64,000 nt of DNA from Eublepharis macularius (GCF_028583425.1 NC_072801.1:23890001-23954000), one strand, 5' to 3'; shown: positions 43,451-55,071, counted from the stretch's first letter. A program made the numbers and translations. Notes: generated by a model from the sequence alone, not told the origin.

Positions 43451-44768
43451 GTGTTTAGGCAAAGGGAATCACTGGTTGCTTCCATATGGCAGGAGTTCTA
43501 CATTTTGCATACATTGGCATACATGGGAGTTTTCTATGCAGTCTCCTCTGTCAGCCACCATTTCCCATGCAATTTTCCCCTACTGCACCACCAACGGCTT
43601 GTAATTGCCCTAGGAATTACCCTTTATAAAAGCACCCTCATAGTGTGACAAAGAGAGGCTGCAGACAGCTGACTGAAGGAAAATTGCACCAATATGGGCA
43701 AGACATTAGGAAATTCAAATCTTCCCCTCCTGATGGTGGGATAACACGCTTGCCCTACGCTCATTCCAAAAAGATCAGAGAAAAGCAGGCTTGGACAATA
43801 ATGTACAGAGGGGGATGTGCATGACTGAATGACAGCTAGGGCATGAAGTCATATGGATCCCCCCACCCCACCCCAAACACCCTGTTCCAATTTGGATGCC
43901 AAAGCAGAGAAAAACCTTCACGTGGAAGCAACCCCTCTAAACCAGTCCAAATCTGGAATAAAGTAGGCCCAAAGATCACATGTCTTTGCAGCAAATTTTT
44001 CTGCCGATTCGGAGTTTAAATCACTTTCAATGCACAGAGGTTTATTTCCATTCAGAAGTGGGTCTAGCGCTTTTTTGTTCTTACAGTGAAAAAGAGTGAG
44101 CCAAAGTCCAATCCACCCCTTCTTGTCTAATTTTCTATTAAAATGTCTTTAGCTTGACCCCAATAGACTGCTTTATATTCTACGTGTTTGACAGAAGGAG
44201 GTGGTATTTATTGAGTGTATTATTTATTTTTTAAAGTGGCTTTTAAGGGTGTTTTTTAACAAATGAATAAAATAGGGGAACTGCTGACTGGGGGGGGGAG
44301 TCGGTTTTCCTCTGGGAATGAATTTCTAAATGTATATCGTAGTAAATATTTGTAAAAAGGAACAGATAAGAAAAAGAGTCTTTAAATTATTGCTTTTTAA
44401 ATTATATTATATGATTGTACAGTCCGGTCAGCAAGACTAGAATAATATATACATTGTATTTTTAAACTACTGCATAGATCAACATGAAATAATTTGTAGG
44501 AAAGCCATGCAGATCTAATAAATTACAAGATAATTTTTTCCTCAATAATCCCTTTCCTAGTTAAGATCTAGCAATGAGAATACTGTTATATAAAATGTAT
44601 AGCTCTAGAAATTGAATGTGTTGTTACATAATGTATAATAATATATATATTTTTGGCCTACCTGTGAGTGCTATAGTTGATCATTCTTTCCATGAGAGAA
44701 CAAGGTCAGAATTAACCTACACAAGAGTTTCCGTCTTTTCCCCCAGCCCTGTTTCTGTGCCTTTAACA
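42014..44768. other. Unassigned, repeat-poor DNA; possible distal KCNJ12 3' UTR
   Basis: Apart from CT/CA microsatellite (43420-43451) and a G run (44291-44299), no repeat or gene is recognised. Candidate AATAAA hexamers at 44266-44271 and 44517-44522 lie in an AT-rich block that could be the end of a long KCNJ12 3' UTR. Confidence 0.35.
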
Positions 44769-44975
44769 TAGGCTTGCCAACCTCTAGGTGGGACCTGGAG
44801 GTCTCCCAAAATGACAACTGATCTTCAGACTACAGAGATGGTTCGCCAGGAGAAAATGGCTGCGTTGGAAGATGGACACTTTGGCATGATGCCCCACTGA
44901 GGCCCCTCTCCTCCCCAAACTCCCCACTGCTCCCAAGATCTCCAGAAATTTCACAACCCAGAGTTGGCAACCCTA
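44769..44975 (+). mobile_element. hAT-like MITE, family A
   Basis: TAGGCTTGCCAACCTCTAGG to GAGTTGGCAACCCTA. Flanks CTTTAACA and CATTAATA agree at 6 of 8, an eroded 8-bp duplication. Confidence 0.88.
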
Positions 44976-45111
44976 CATTAATATATCTATCACAATAAAA
45001 CAGGTTATACTCATCCTCTCATCAGGGAAAAAAGCTTCAAAGATTAACTTTGCACAGAGCAAGCTGTTATAAAGGCAAAGAAGTGGAACCAGATACAAAG
45101 TTAAGAACTAT

Positions 45112-45204
45112 AGAAAAGAGTCCAGTAGCACCTTTAAGACTAACCAACTTTACTGTAGCATAAGCTTTCGAGAATCACAGTTCTCTTCGTCAGAGGCATG
45201 ACGA
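45112..45204 (-). mobile_element. Penelope-like terminal fragment (GTAGCACCTTTAAG family) with ribozyme-like motif
   Basis: This short insertion is flanked by a perfect 13-bp duplication AGTTAAGAACTAT (45099-45111 and 45205-45217). The minus strand carries CTGACGA, a hairpin GAGAA/TTCTC, GAAA and GCTTATGC, the order of a hammerhead core (45162-45193). It then continues to GGTGCTACTGGACTCTTT at the 3' end. Only the terminal part is present. The Penelope assignment rests on the ribozyme and duplication type. Confidence 0.65.
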
Positions 45205-45285
45205 AGTTAAGAACTATGTTTGTAATCCTAGTTCATGATTGAATTCTAGGCCTCTCCAGTTTCTAAAGAACTATCTACAACTTTA

Positions 45286-45487
45286 AAAAGTTGCCAACCT
45301 CCAGGTGGGGCCTGGAGAGCTCCTGGAACTAATCTCAAGACAAGATAAATCAGTTTCCCTGGAGAAAATGGCTGCTTCAGAAGGTGGCATTATATCCTGC
45401 TGAGGTCCTTCCCCTCCTCAAAGGCTGCCCTTCCCAGGTTCCACCCCCAAATCTCCAGGAATGTTCCAACCCTCAGTTGGCAAGCTA
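45286..45487 (+). mobile_element. hAT-like MITE, family A
   Basis: Diverged left tip AAAAGTTGCCAACCTCCAGG and right end CTCAGTTGGCAAGCTA. The interior retains GAGAAAATGGCTGC and CTGCTGAGGTCC. No clear duplication. Confidence 0.8.
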
Positions 45488-46387
45488 GGCTTCTCTGAAT
45501 CCCCTCCTGCTCTAATCAGGTGGAGGAAAGCTATCTGCTTCGGGGGAGAAAGGATTGTGTGCCTAGAAACCCATCAACAAGTATTCTGGTGCCTGTGGTA
45601 CCATGTTGGGGATCACTGTTCTACTCAAAGAACATAGCCATGGTATGAAGGTATAATGTGCAACTCTGAATCTTTTTATATCCTCATTAAACAGCGTGCA
45701 ATTTGGAACAAGTAGATTCCAAGTCTAACATAAGTGTTTGGTTTGATAAGCACCCCTGATAGATGTCAGCAACACTGGTGTATTCGCAACAGGACACAGT
45801 AGCTACTGTTGGAATATCATCAGTGTGGCTAATATGATACCTTTTGGTTGAGCTCCAGTTTCAGAGAAAGCTGCTTGCATACAAGGTAAGGAGCCCCCTT
45901 GAAAAATCCTGGGCGCTTCCCTTTCAGAGCTGCCTGAGCCAGCCATGTAACCTTTTGCAAGTCCATGCCTGCTTGACCTTCAAATCTTTTGTAAGCAATG
46001 AATTCAAAGCCACCTTTTCTATCTTTAATAAGGCAGAACAAACATGTTTAAAAATAAACACCGCTGCTCTTCCCTGCCCCCCTTCTACTCAGACTTAAAG
46101 ACCCCAAAGAGATTGCTTCCTTTCTTTTCCTTGCCCTTCTGAAACAGGCAGTCGGAGGTAATTAGAGCTGGGAAAGCAGAGAGACTCGTGTTTTCTTCTG
46201 GATCCAGCTGTGCAATCCCTTGAAACGCAGACAGGCTCACTCACCTGATAGACGGCCTGTGGTAGAACCTGGAGCCGGTTCCCGCACGCCTGAGCATCAC
46301 TTGGTTTGTCGTCAGATGATTACGTACTCGGCTTTTGAGGAGATGCTGCTGAGTGTAGGAAGTGAGTCCTTTGAAAAGTGAACCCAT

Positions 46388-46585
46388 GAAGGTCCCTTAT
46401 ACTGAACCTTGGTCCATCAAGGTCAGTACTGTCTACTCTGATTGACCACACCTCCCTTGGGTCTCAGTTGTAGATCTTTCACATTACCCACTGCCTTATC
46501 TTTTTAACTGGAGATGCCAGAGATTGAACCTGGGACCTTCTGCATGCCAAGCAGATGCTCTACCGCTGAGCCACAGCCCCTCCCC
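46388..46585 (-). mobile_element. tRNA-Ala-type SINE
   Basis: The minus strand starts GGGGCTGTGGCTCAGCGG, includes GAGCATCTGCTTGGCATGC (anticodon loop TTGGCAT, Ala-type GGC) and B box GGTTCAATCTC. It is therefore a tRNA-Ala-derived head with pol III boxes, followed by a unique body ending ATAAGGGACCTT. This is the best copy in the window. It is not a tRNA gene because the acceptor stem is not closed. Confidence 0.85.
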
Positions 46586-47640
46586 TAAGTATATCAGGGG
46601 CAGCAGCACTTAAGAGGTTTTGGTCTGCTTGGGTGAAAGAATATTGCAGGCTTGCAGAGCACTGGCCATGGGTGCTCGGATGCTCTGATCCCCTCCTTCT
46701 GAAAGACATCCACCATGTTTGGGTGGACCCACCTGAGACCTCAAGTGGGAACTTTGCAAGCAATCCTTCGGATCCGTGCCTATAGCAGCCAACAACGCCC
46801 TGTTGCCAAGCAACAAGTGGGATGATGGGAAAGGGTGGGGGTGGCCACTGATGTGTTCGCTGCTGAGGACAAGAGACTCCTCACACACGCCTGCCAAGGT
46901 GTCGAGGAGGAGTCCCAGGAGGTACATATATTTAGAAGGCGAAAGGGGCAAGTTTGCAAAACACAGAATACGTGGAAGAACAAGCAAAGCAGAGCAGGAC
47001 CAGGTCATCATAACAAAAGAGATGCTCCTTAAAGCCCAGAAGGACAGCATTGACACCAGCAGGGAAGAAAAGGTGCCGAAAGAGAGAGAAACCTGGGAAA
47101 TATTTATCGAACTTGGACAAAAATAACTTGGTTGGGGAGATGGCCGCGCCTAATGCACTTTCCATAGCTGTCTCCAGAGCCCGAAGTCTGTCCCATGTTA
47201 TGCTAATAAAGAACTGTTCCAGCGGAAGCATCCAATGGGTTCGTGAGGCTGCTGGTTTCTAAATGTGCAGCTTCCAGAGACGCTTTGCCATCCTTGCCCT
47301 TATGCGAAAGGCTCAGAGGTCCCAATTGGCACAGTGTTTGCAAAAGGAATGGCTAGGAGAAAGCATGGAACGATTTGGTGTCAGTGGTGCGATTCTGAGA
47401 AAGTTGCAGGCAGGGCTTGGATGAGCTGCCCTGTGATGTCCCAGCCAGGGCAGGAAGGTGAAAGGATAGTTGACTGCTACTGACTGACCACTTCCACAGC
47501 ACTCCTTTTCACTTCAATCACACAATGTTTTTCTGGTATTACTCACTCTTGGTCTAGATTAGAGGTGGCTAACTTGCAGCTCGAGGACTAAAGCTAGTCT
47601 GAAAGCAATTTTGCCAGGCCCCATGGCAACCCTACTGTGA
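46586..47640. other. Unassigned DNA, open on both strands
   Basis: Overlapping frames (116 aa plus strand, 46776-47126; 148 aa minus strand, 46610-47056) match no family I know, and the two strands cannot both be coding. AATAAA at 47204-47209 follows the plus-strand frame. Confidence 0.25.
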
Positions 47641-47644
47641 CAGG

Positions 47645-47859
47645 AAGGGTTGCCAACTGTGGGTTGGGAAATTCCTGGAGATTTGGGTGTGGAGCCAGGG
47701 AGGGCAGGATTAGGGAGAGGAGGGACGTCAGCAGAGTATAATGCCATAGAGTTCACCCTCTAAATCTGCCATCTTCTCCAGGAGAAGTGACTTCTGTAAT
47801 CTGGAGATTACTTGTAATTCTGGGAGATCTCCAGGCCCCTCCTGGAGTTGGTGATCCTA
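47645..47859 (-). mobile_element. hAT-like MITE, family A
   Basis: AAGGGTTGCCAACTGTGGG to GTTGGTGATCCTA; flanks GTGACAGG and GTAATAGG agree at 6 of 8. Confidence 0.85.
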
Positions 47860-47979
47860 GTAATAGGAAGAGCACAGAAGTGTACCCCATCAGCACAGGA
47901 GCCGATTAGAGTATCAGCTAATAGGGACTGAGGACTGGAAGACAGGTGGGTTTTAGGGTTGAGAGTTAGAGGTAGGAGA

Positions 47980-48219
47980 GACAGTTTGGTGTAGTGGTTA
48001 AGAGCACAGGACTCTAATTTGGAGAACCCTCTGCTTGAAGCCAGCTGGGTGACCTTGAGTCAGTCACAGCTTCTCAGAGCTCTCTCAGCCCCATCCATCT
48101 CACAGGGTGTTTATTGTGGGGATAATAATAACATACTTCGTAAACCCCTCTGAATGGACATTAAGTTGTCCTGAAGGGTGGTACATAAATCGAATGTTGT
48201 TGTTGTTGTTGTTGTTGTT
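47980..48219 (+). mobile_element. tRNA-derived SINE with (GTT)n tail
   Basis: TTGGTGTAGTGGTTAAGAGC starts the head; the B box segment is deleted compared with 24590. The body (GGTGACCTTGAGTCAGTCAC, CATTAAGTTGTCCTGAAGGG) and GTT tail are intact. Confidence 0.85.
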
Positions 48220-49427
48220 GCCCATAGGGTGGGCCTGCAACACAGTGGGACAAGCATTCTTATCAAGTTCTGAAATGGTAGCCCCCTCCCCACAAGAGTC
48301 ATTTCAGTGCTTGTAAAGATGCGGTGGCGAGGGGAAGAGGGCACAAGAGCGCCTCAGCCCATCGGGCCCTTTCATCATTTTAAATGACCCATTTGAGGCT
48401 TTAAAATGGCAGCTGCATCCCCATGGCGGACACAAGGAAGCCGTCATGTCTAGTTTGGCCCTCAGTTATCAATCAGGTTTGAGTAGGTTTATATCTCCAG
48501 CCCCAGATTCTATGCCTCTTGAACCTTTTTTGACTTTCCAGTGGGAACCCCAGTGTAATGGTGTAGAAGTGGAAAACTCCTGCAAGGCGCTAGCTAACCC
48601 CCAGGAAATCTTCTTTTATTCCAGCTTTGCTTTGTGCTTAGTTCACTCTTGAGTCCTAGAAATGGTATGTCGTCTTAACATATAGCTGTTAAAGCCACAG
48701 AATTCCACCAAAGATTGGGGAGAGCTGCTTGCCACACCGTCTCAAACCTCTAGGAAATCAGCAGGTTTCTTTGGTTTCTTTCTTCCTTTTCTCCCCCAGA
48801 ACCTGCTTTGGGCTGCTGTCTTTGCAGTGCCTTCTGGGAAGGCCCAACCACTTTGTTGTCTGAGGTTTCTGTTCTTACCCTAGGGTATGATACCACTGGG
48901 AAGTGAATGGGTTGCCTCACATGAGGTAACCATAGTAACACATCCTCAGTTTCTCCGCCGCTTCTAATGTCAATTTTGTTTTTCTACTTGCATTAAGGAA
49001 GGAAGAGCTTCTTCTGTGGATGCTTCCTCCCCAGCACGGTAAAGCGGAAATGTATTCAAGAGCCAGTGAAGGTTCTTACTTTGCTCCTCATAATTTGCTC
49101 AGAAGTAAATTCTATTTTCAGTCTTGACTAAGTGCTAGGGTACCTAACAGTGGAGCCTCTGGAATTTTAACAGAGACAGTATTAATAATAGAGCCTGCAT
49201 TTATATAAGCCCCAGAATGGCCAGAGATATACTTGGCAAACCTAACTTTAACAACTGGCATTATTATTCCCCTGGGCATTCTGGGTATGGCGCGTCCACC
49301 ATTTTTAAAAAGGTATGGGGCACTGATTTGGAATGGTACTGCAGCATTGAAGGTCAGATGTGCTGGGCTTCTATTTGCCCCATAAGGGCAAACATACAAA
49401 TCCTGTATCAGTATAGGTACTTGTATG
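48220..49427. other. Unassigned DNA
   Basis: No gene or known repeat is recognised. Confidence 0.25.
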
Positions 49428-49435
49428 GTTGTCCC

Positions 49436-49870
49436 CAGGGGTCATTTCATAGAAAAAGAGCTGGAGGAACTCATTAGCATAACTCATTAGCATATACCAT
49501 GCCCCTTGATGTCACCAGAAGTGTGTCATTAGCATAGCTGATTTGCATATGCCACACCCCCTGACATCACCTATCCTGGCTGTTTTGGACCCAATCCTGG
49601 CCATTCAAGGCCAAAATTGGGCCCAAAATGGCAAAAGGGGGCTGAAAATGGCCAAAAAGGGGCCCAAAATGGTCAGGATTGGGCCGCTGCTGAGCGGGAG
49701 AGAGATCCACCACCCATCAGAAGCCCAATCCGTGCCATTTTGGCCACAATCCAGGCCAAAACAGGCCCCAAATGGCTGAGAGTCAAGTGGGCAGGGCCAC
49801 CTGACATGTGACCTCTTTGGGGAACTGCCGGAACTGTGTTCTTGCATGTTCCCCCTCGAAATGAGCCCTG
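49436..49870. mobile_element. hAT-like MITE (CAGGGGTCATTTC family)
   Basis: CAGGGGTCATTTC at the left pairs with GAAATGAGCCCTG at the right; perfect 8-bp duplication GTTGTCCC (49428-49435 and 49871-49878). The interior has repeated CTCATTAGCATA and runs of the type AATGGCCAAAAAGGGGCC, which cause proline- and lysine-rich false frames. Confidence 0.93.
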
Positions 49871-50286
49871 GTTGTCCCACAAGAAGCTCTATATAGAGAA
49901 TTCTAAGATTTCATCTGGTTTGGCCCTGAAGTTTTGTGACTTGCCTGAGATTGCCTAGGGAACTTGTGTTAGTGGTGGGATTTGAACCAGGGACTTCTCA
50001 GCTCACACTTTTCACCTCTGCATTCCTCTTGCTGTGTAACAGTAATATCCCACCTTTCTTCTATTGTAGCATATTCAGAGTCCTTGGGAGTTCTCCCTTT
50101 CTTAATTTTAGACAGGTTGCTCATCTGCCCTCCAACCATCCCCTTGGAGGGAGCTAGGGTTGCCAGCTCTTCAACTGGCCCCTGTAGATGGTAACATGCA
50201 AGAACCAGGACAGGCCAGCGTCTGTTTAATCAGTTGGCAACCTTACAGCAATAACATGTTCTTGCATTTGCTGGAATGTTTTAGAT

Positions 50287-50826
50287 CAGGAGTCCCCAGC
50301 CTTTTTGAGCCTGCAGGAGGCACCTGTGGAATTTTGATGCAGTGTGTGGTGGACACAACCACAGAATACCTGCCGCAGCTTACCTTCAGCCACACAGTGA
50401 AGATCATTGTGCTGGGGTGGCAGCAACTGCCAAAGAAACATCTTTTAAAAAAAATCTGCACAGCCAATCAGCACAGTGGTTAAGTGGTTGGGTTGCAAAT
50501 CAGTGCTCTGCTGGTTCAAAGCTCGCTACTGCCATGAGCTCAGCAGGTGGCCTTGGAAATGCCACTCCTTTCAGCCCCAGATGTATTGTAGGATAATAAC
50601 AACATTGACTTTGCTTACTGCTCTGAGCGAGGCACTAATCTGTCTAGAAGATCAGTATATAAGTGCAGTCTATTATTTATCTCCAATGGCTAATTCTAAG
50701 ACTTGCTGGGCAACAGCTCCCCCCCCCCACCCCGGCCTGGTCCACTTTCTAAAAACACATAGCAGGTTCCAGTAAAGGTATTGGTGGGTGCCTTGAAACC
50801 CATGGGCACCACTTTGGGCATCCCTG
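50287..50826. mobile_element. hAT-like MITE (CAGGAGTCCCCAGCC family), hosting a SINE
   Basis: CAGGAGTCCCCAGCCTTTTT to TTGGGCATCCCTG, with an 8-bp duplication TTTTAGAT (50279-50286) and ATTTAGAT (50827-50834). A tRNA-derived SINE occupies about 50468-50682. Confidence 0.88.
50468..50682 (+). mobile_element. tRNA-derived SINE inside a MITE
   Basis: CACAGTGGTTAAGTGGTTGG (A-box region) and CTGGTTCAAAGCTC (B-box region), then ATAATAACAACATTGACTTT and AGATCAGTATATAAGTGC, as in the 24590 family. Confidence 0.75.
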
Positions 50827-50834
50827 ATTTAGAT

Positions 50835-51420
50835 CATTAAATATGAAAAGACCCTTGTGCGTTACGCCAAAACATTATGCAGATTACTCTATAACTAAGG
50901 GTGTGTGTGAGAAAGAGAGAGTGTGTGTCTGGGGGCAAGTGTAACTTGATGGTTTCTCTCAAAGAAGATAATTGGGAAGCTTTCTGTCTTGTACCTTAAC
51001 TACGTGATGTGCCAGGGCTTGGTTGCTGTGACATTTGAGACAAAACGCCTCCAACCCTTCAGGTCATGTAGTGGCACCCTTTAAGTTATTCAGTTTCCCA
51101 TCAGGAAAGACCAGAATGTAAATGGATGAGTTATTTACGTTGGCAAATGCATGTCTGTGCACAAACACCCGAGCTCTTTGGCCCAAATCTTTATTAATGA
51201 GTGTGTTTGGATTTGCAAATGCCTGTCGGGCCCTTGTGAATGGAGAAGCAAGCCCTCTTCAAATCGTTTTGCGAGGATTAACTTAATGATCGATAACATG
51301 GCTGTACTATGACCCACAGCAGATCAGGGAATTTTCAGAGTATGGAAAGCTCACAGGATGTGAGCGTGTGGAAATGACTTTAATGTTCTTTGAACATCCT
51401 TTTTTAAAGCAGTAAGGTGT
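50835..51420. other. Unassigned DNA
   Basis: A GT/GA-rich stretch lies at 50903-50940. No gene is recognised. Confidence 0.25.
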
Positions 51421-51426
51421 TGATCC

Positions 51427-51545
51427 AGCCAGAGTGGTGTAGTGGTTAGAGTACTCAACTGGGACAGGGGAAACTTGAGTTGAAATCCCTGCTCCCTTAG
51501 GAAACTCTCTGGGTTGGTTACCTTGGGACATCTCCCCTTTCTCCG
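51427..51545 (+). mobile_element. tRNA-derived SINE head, truncated
   Basis: AGAGTGGTGTAGTGGTTAGAG and TTGAGTTGAAATCCCTGC resemble tRNA A and B boxes, followed by TTGGTTACCTTGGGAC. The body is lost. Confidence 0.6.
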
Positions 51546-51841
51546 CCTGACATACCTGACAAGACCGTCGGGAGTATGAAAGCAACACCATATAACTTTT
51601 GCATGCTTTTATAGAGCGGGCATATGTGTAGTCTTTTTTGATGATTAAATGTTGTGAAGATAAATGTAGAAGGGGGAGTATCATGCCCTGCCTCTAGTTC
51701 CTTTGAGGAAGTGTGGGGTTTAAAATGTGATGGATCGGCTTCTAACTAAAGCCAAGTTTCATCAACTCAGCTTGCCTCCTCAAGCCACAAAAAGTTCTGA
51801 TTTATCCTGCTGGTGCTGTTGAAGGTCGGGCTGTGTGTGTG

Positions 51842-52040
51842 TGAAGTACCATCAAGTCACAGCTGAATTATGGTGACCTGGTAGGGTTTTCAAGGCAAGA
51901 GAGGTTCAGAAGTGGTATGCCCTTGCCTGCCTCTGTGTAGCAACCTTAAACTTTATTGATGGTCTCCCATCCAAGTACTAACTAGGGCCGATGCTGCTTA
52001 GCTGCTGAGACGGGGCTAGCAAGAGCCGTCCAGGTCAGAG
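51842..52040 (-). mobile_element. 5S rRNA-derived SINE
   Basis: The plus strand shows GTCTCCCATCCAAGTACTAA, CTAGGGCCGATGCTGCTTAG and CTGCTGAGAC, the complement of the 5S internal promoter. The body is AGTACCATCAAGTCACAGCT and GGTAGGGTTTTCAAGGCAAG. Same family as 29645, opposite strand. Confidence 0.85.
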
Positions 52041-52925
52041 TTGGTCTACCTCAACCATTAACAATGCTCCTCTGTCTCTAGAATAGGCATCTTCTTCCTT
52101 GTCTTCTTAAATCTGAATATTCTCTGAGACGCAGGCCAGATTGATAGGGAAAACTAACTCGTCCTCTACCTATGTTTTATTCTCTGAGATTAATGCGCTT
52201 GCCGCAAGGCCAACAAGCGGAGAGGAAGTGGACAGATCTCAGCAGCTGCCTAGGGATAAAAGCATCCTGTTCTTCTCAGAAGCTGAATTCTCTGTCCATG
52301 GTCCTGGCTCCAAAGCACTTTGATGATGGAAACATTACTTCAGCAACTATGCAGCAAGAAAGGCAACTGTGGATTGGGTGACAGGCTGCGGAAACACTAC
52401 CCTTGTTTTCAAGCCTGTCATAGAATCCCACCTTGGATCCATTGTTAGATGTGGGAAGCATAATTTTGAGCCTTGCAAGGGGAAAATTCACGTGGTGTGA
52501 GGGCAATTTGGAGCAAGGGACTGAAGAATGGGGGAAGGAGGGAGGACATTTTGCCATCCTTCCACTTTGACCTTCCAAACTGTATTTCTTTAAAACAACA
52601 TAGCACCAGGACTTCATTACACCTGTTAGCACATATATACTATGTAGTTCACCACTGAACTACATGAATTAAGATATGGATGTGTGGTGTGGCATTTTTG
52701 GGTCCAGCCCACCATCTGTCAAGCTTAGCACAATCCAATCAATTCACCTTCTCATCATATCGAATTCTGGTCATGTAGCCGCCCTCCTGCCCCCCCCCCC
52801 ATGCACACACACCTGGTTTTATTATTTAGTTATTTATTTGGAAAACTTTATATGCTACCTCTCCAGAGACTTGCTCAGGGCAGCTCACAAAATAAAAAAA
52901 CAATACAACAGAATTGCTGTTTACT
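52041..52925. other. Unassigned DNA with a LINE tail
   Basis: 52818-52910 (TTATTTATTTGGAAAACTTT, CTCAGGGCAGCTCACAAAAT) is the complement of a CR1/L2-group LINE 3' end. The rest is unassigned. Confidence 0.45.
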
Positions 52926-52928
52926 AAG

Positions 52929-53131
52929 TAGGGTTGCCAACCTCCAGATGGGGCCTGGAGAGCTCCCAGAATGACAACTGATCTCCAGATAGCAGAGATC
53001 AGTTCCCCTAAAGAAAAGGGCTGTTTTGGAGTGTGGACACTATGGCATCACATCTCCTCTGGGTTTCCTCCCCTTCCCAAAACCCACTCCCAAATCTCTT
53101 GGAATTTCCCAGCCTAGGGTTGGCAGCCTTA
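52929..53131 (+). mobile_element. hAT-like MITE, family A
   Basis: TAGGGTTGCCAACCTCCAG to GGGTTGGCAGCCTTA, interior in family order. The duplication is not clear. Confidence 0.87.
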
Positions 53132-53191
53132 ACTTACTTGCCCATGTAGTGACTCATTCTGCCACTGCTAAATACCACAAAATGGGAGGCA

Positions 53192-53385
53192 GTGACCTCT
53201 GGGTCCCAGACTGGGCCTCCTCACAATTCTTGGGGCCTCAGCAGTTGCATAGCTGTGCTGGACCTGATCCTGAGGCCTATTTTTCAATGTGACCTTTGGG
53301 TCCCAGACTGGGCCTCCTCACAGTTCTTGGGGCCTCAGCAGCTACATAGCTGTGCTGGACCTGATCATGAGGCCCATTTTTCAAC
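53192..53385. repeat. Tandem duplication, 2 x 97 bp
   Basis: GTGACCTCTGGGTCCCAGAC ... CATTTTTCAA at 53192-53288 recurs at 53289-53385 with only a handful of differences. It is non-coding in every frame I trust. Confidence 0.93.
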
Positions 53386-54134
53386 ATGCCCCTTTCCTCA
53401 AAAACACGTGTTGTCGCAGCATATCTTCATAAACTGCTTTGACAATTTTTTCCACAGAGCAGCCTGGGAAATGTAGTTCTGTGAAGGCAAGAGGGAAGCT
53501 AGAGAATCTCTAACAGACAATTTTCTCAGCATTCTTTTTTAAACTACGGTTCCCAGAATTATCTGAGGGAAGCCATAGTAGCATAAAACCAATATATTTT
53601 TGTAATGTTGGTAGGCCTCCATTGGTGTATGGAGCCTCTCATGTCTGCCTCATGCTGACTGCCTCTCCCACTTGCAGTCACAAATATTTTGTAGAGGAGG
53701 TAAGACTTGAGGGGGCTGTAATCCTTGTGGGAAATCAGCAAAATACATTTATAAAAAACCAGAACAGTAATATATATTTTCAAAGTCACACAGAATAAAA
53801 CAAAAAAGATTTGTTCCAAATTTCAGGATTAAAATATTCCTGATTAGAATATGTGTAGTGGAAATCCAGCTTAAAATTTAACCTATTGTGCAAACCATCT
53901 GCCTTTTGCCTTTCACTAATGCTATTTTCATTGTTTCTGTAAGCCACTAAGCAGCTTTTTGGTGAAATGAAGCCCTTAGGGGACTTTGATGCCAGAGGCC
54001 TTCAGCCCAGCCAGTCTAGCTGAGTACCAATTATACAGAAAACAACTGTAAAATTCTGTCTCACTGGGATCACAGGGAGGTCTGACACATGTACATATAT
54101 AAAATATTTATAAATTCATCTATTTCTATTCTCC
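53386..54134. other. Unassigned DNA
   Basis: No gene or recognised repeat. Confidence 0.25.
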
Positions 54135-54337
54135 TCGGGTTGCTTTGGCTTGGCAAATTCCTGGAAATTTGGGGGTGGTGCCTGGGGAAGGAGTTGGAGG
54201 GAACTTAGCAGAGTATAATGCCATAAATTCCACCCTACAAAGCTGCCATTTTCTCCAGGGTAACTAATCTCTGTAGCCTGGAGATCAGTTGTAATTCCAA
54301 GAAACCTCCAGATACCACTTGGAGGTTGGCAACCCTA
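54135..54337 (-). mobile_element. hAT-like MITE, family A
   Basis: TCGGGTTGC at the left, GGAGGTTGGCAACCCTA at the right; flanks TATTCTCC and CTTTCTCC agree at 6 of 8. Confidence 0.85.
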
Positions 54338-54745
54338 CTTTCTCCCAACATGATCAGGATCCAAGGTGGGTAACAATAAATATCAATCTACAATAAATAA
54401 TTGCTGTTCTCAAATACAAAAAGTTGATATGCACAAGTCAGCTCCCAGCCACAGGACCTTTAGGCTGACCCTTGTCGTAAGAGTATGGGCTTGTCCTTCC
54501 TCGTCTGCAAGGCTGTTCGTCAAAAAAGCTTGATTCTGGACAGCAGCATGTTGCTTTCACATGGATTCATACTGGATGGAAAGATGGTCCTTCAAGCAGG
54601 TGGGCCTGAGATCATGAAGGTTTTTAAAGGTGAGCTTCAGCTCCTTAAATTCATAGGTTTGAATGCTTCCCCACCTGGAAATATGAGAAATACAGCTTGC
54701 CATGGCATTTTAACTGCCTTTATTTTTTTCCTGCTTTTATATACC

Positions 54746-55071
54746 CAGGGCTTTTTTTCAGCAGGAACGCGGTGGAACGGAGTTCCGGCACCTCTTGAAA
54801 ATGGTCACATGGCCGGTGGCCCCACCCCCTGATCTCCAGACAGAGGGGAGTTTAGATTGTCCTCCATGCAGCAGCACAGAGGACAATCTAAATTCCCCTC
54901 TGTCTGGAGATCAGGGGGCGAGGCCACTGGCTATGTGACCATTTTCGCCGAGGGCAATTTAAACTTTAAAAAACTCCCCCCTTGTTCCAGCTGACCCAAA
55001 GTGATGCCATTGTGCGGTCTTGAGTTCCACCACTGAGTTCCACCACCTCTTTTCCCAGAAAAAAAGCCCTG
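54746..55071 (+). mobile_element. hAT-like MITE (CAGGGCTTTTTT family)
   Basis: CAGGGCTTTTTTTCAGC to CAGAAAAAAAGCCCTG with a perfect 8-bp duplication TATATACC (54738-54745 and 55072-55079). The full-length form includes AGCTGACCCAAAGTG before the right end. Confidence 0.95.

Noticed and set aside
46510-46585. tRNA-Ala gene on the minus strand
   Set aside because: The acceptor stem is not closed and the sequence runs into the body of a dispersed SINE.
46610-47126. Opposed 148- and 116-codon frames
   Set aside because: Cannot both be coding; neither shows a recognisable domain. Recorded as unassigned DNA.
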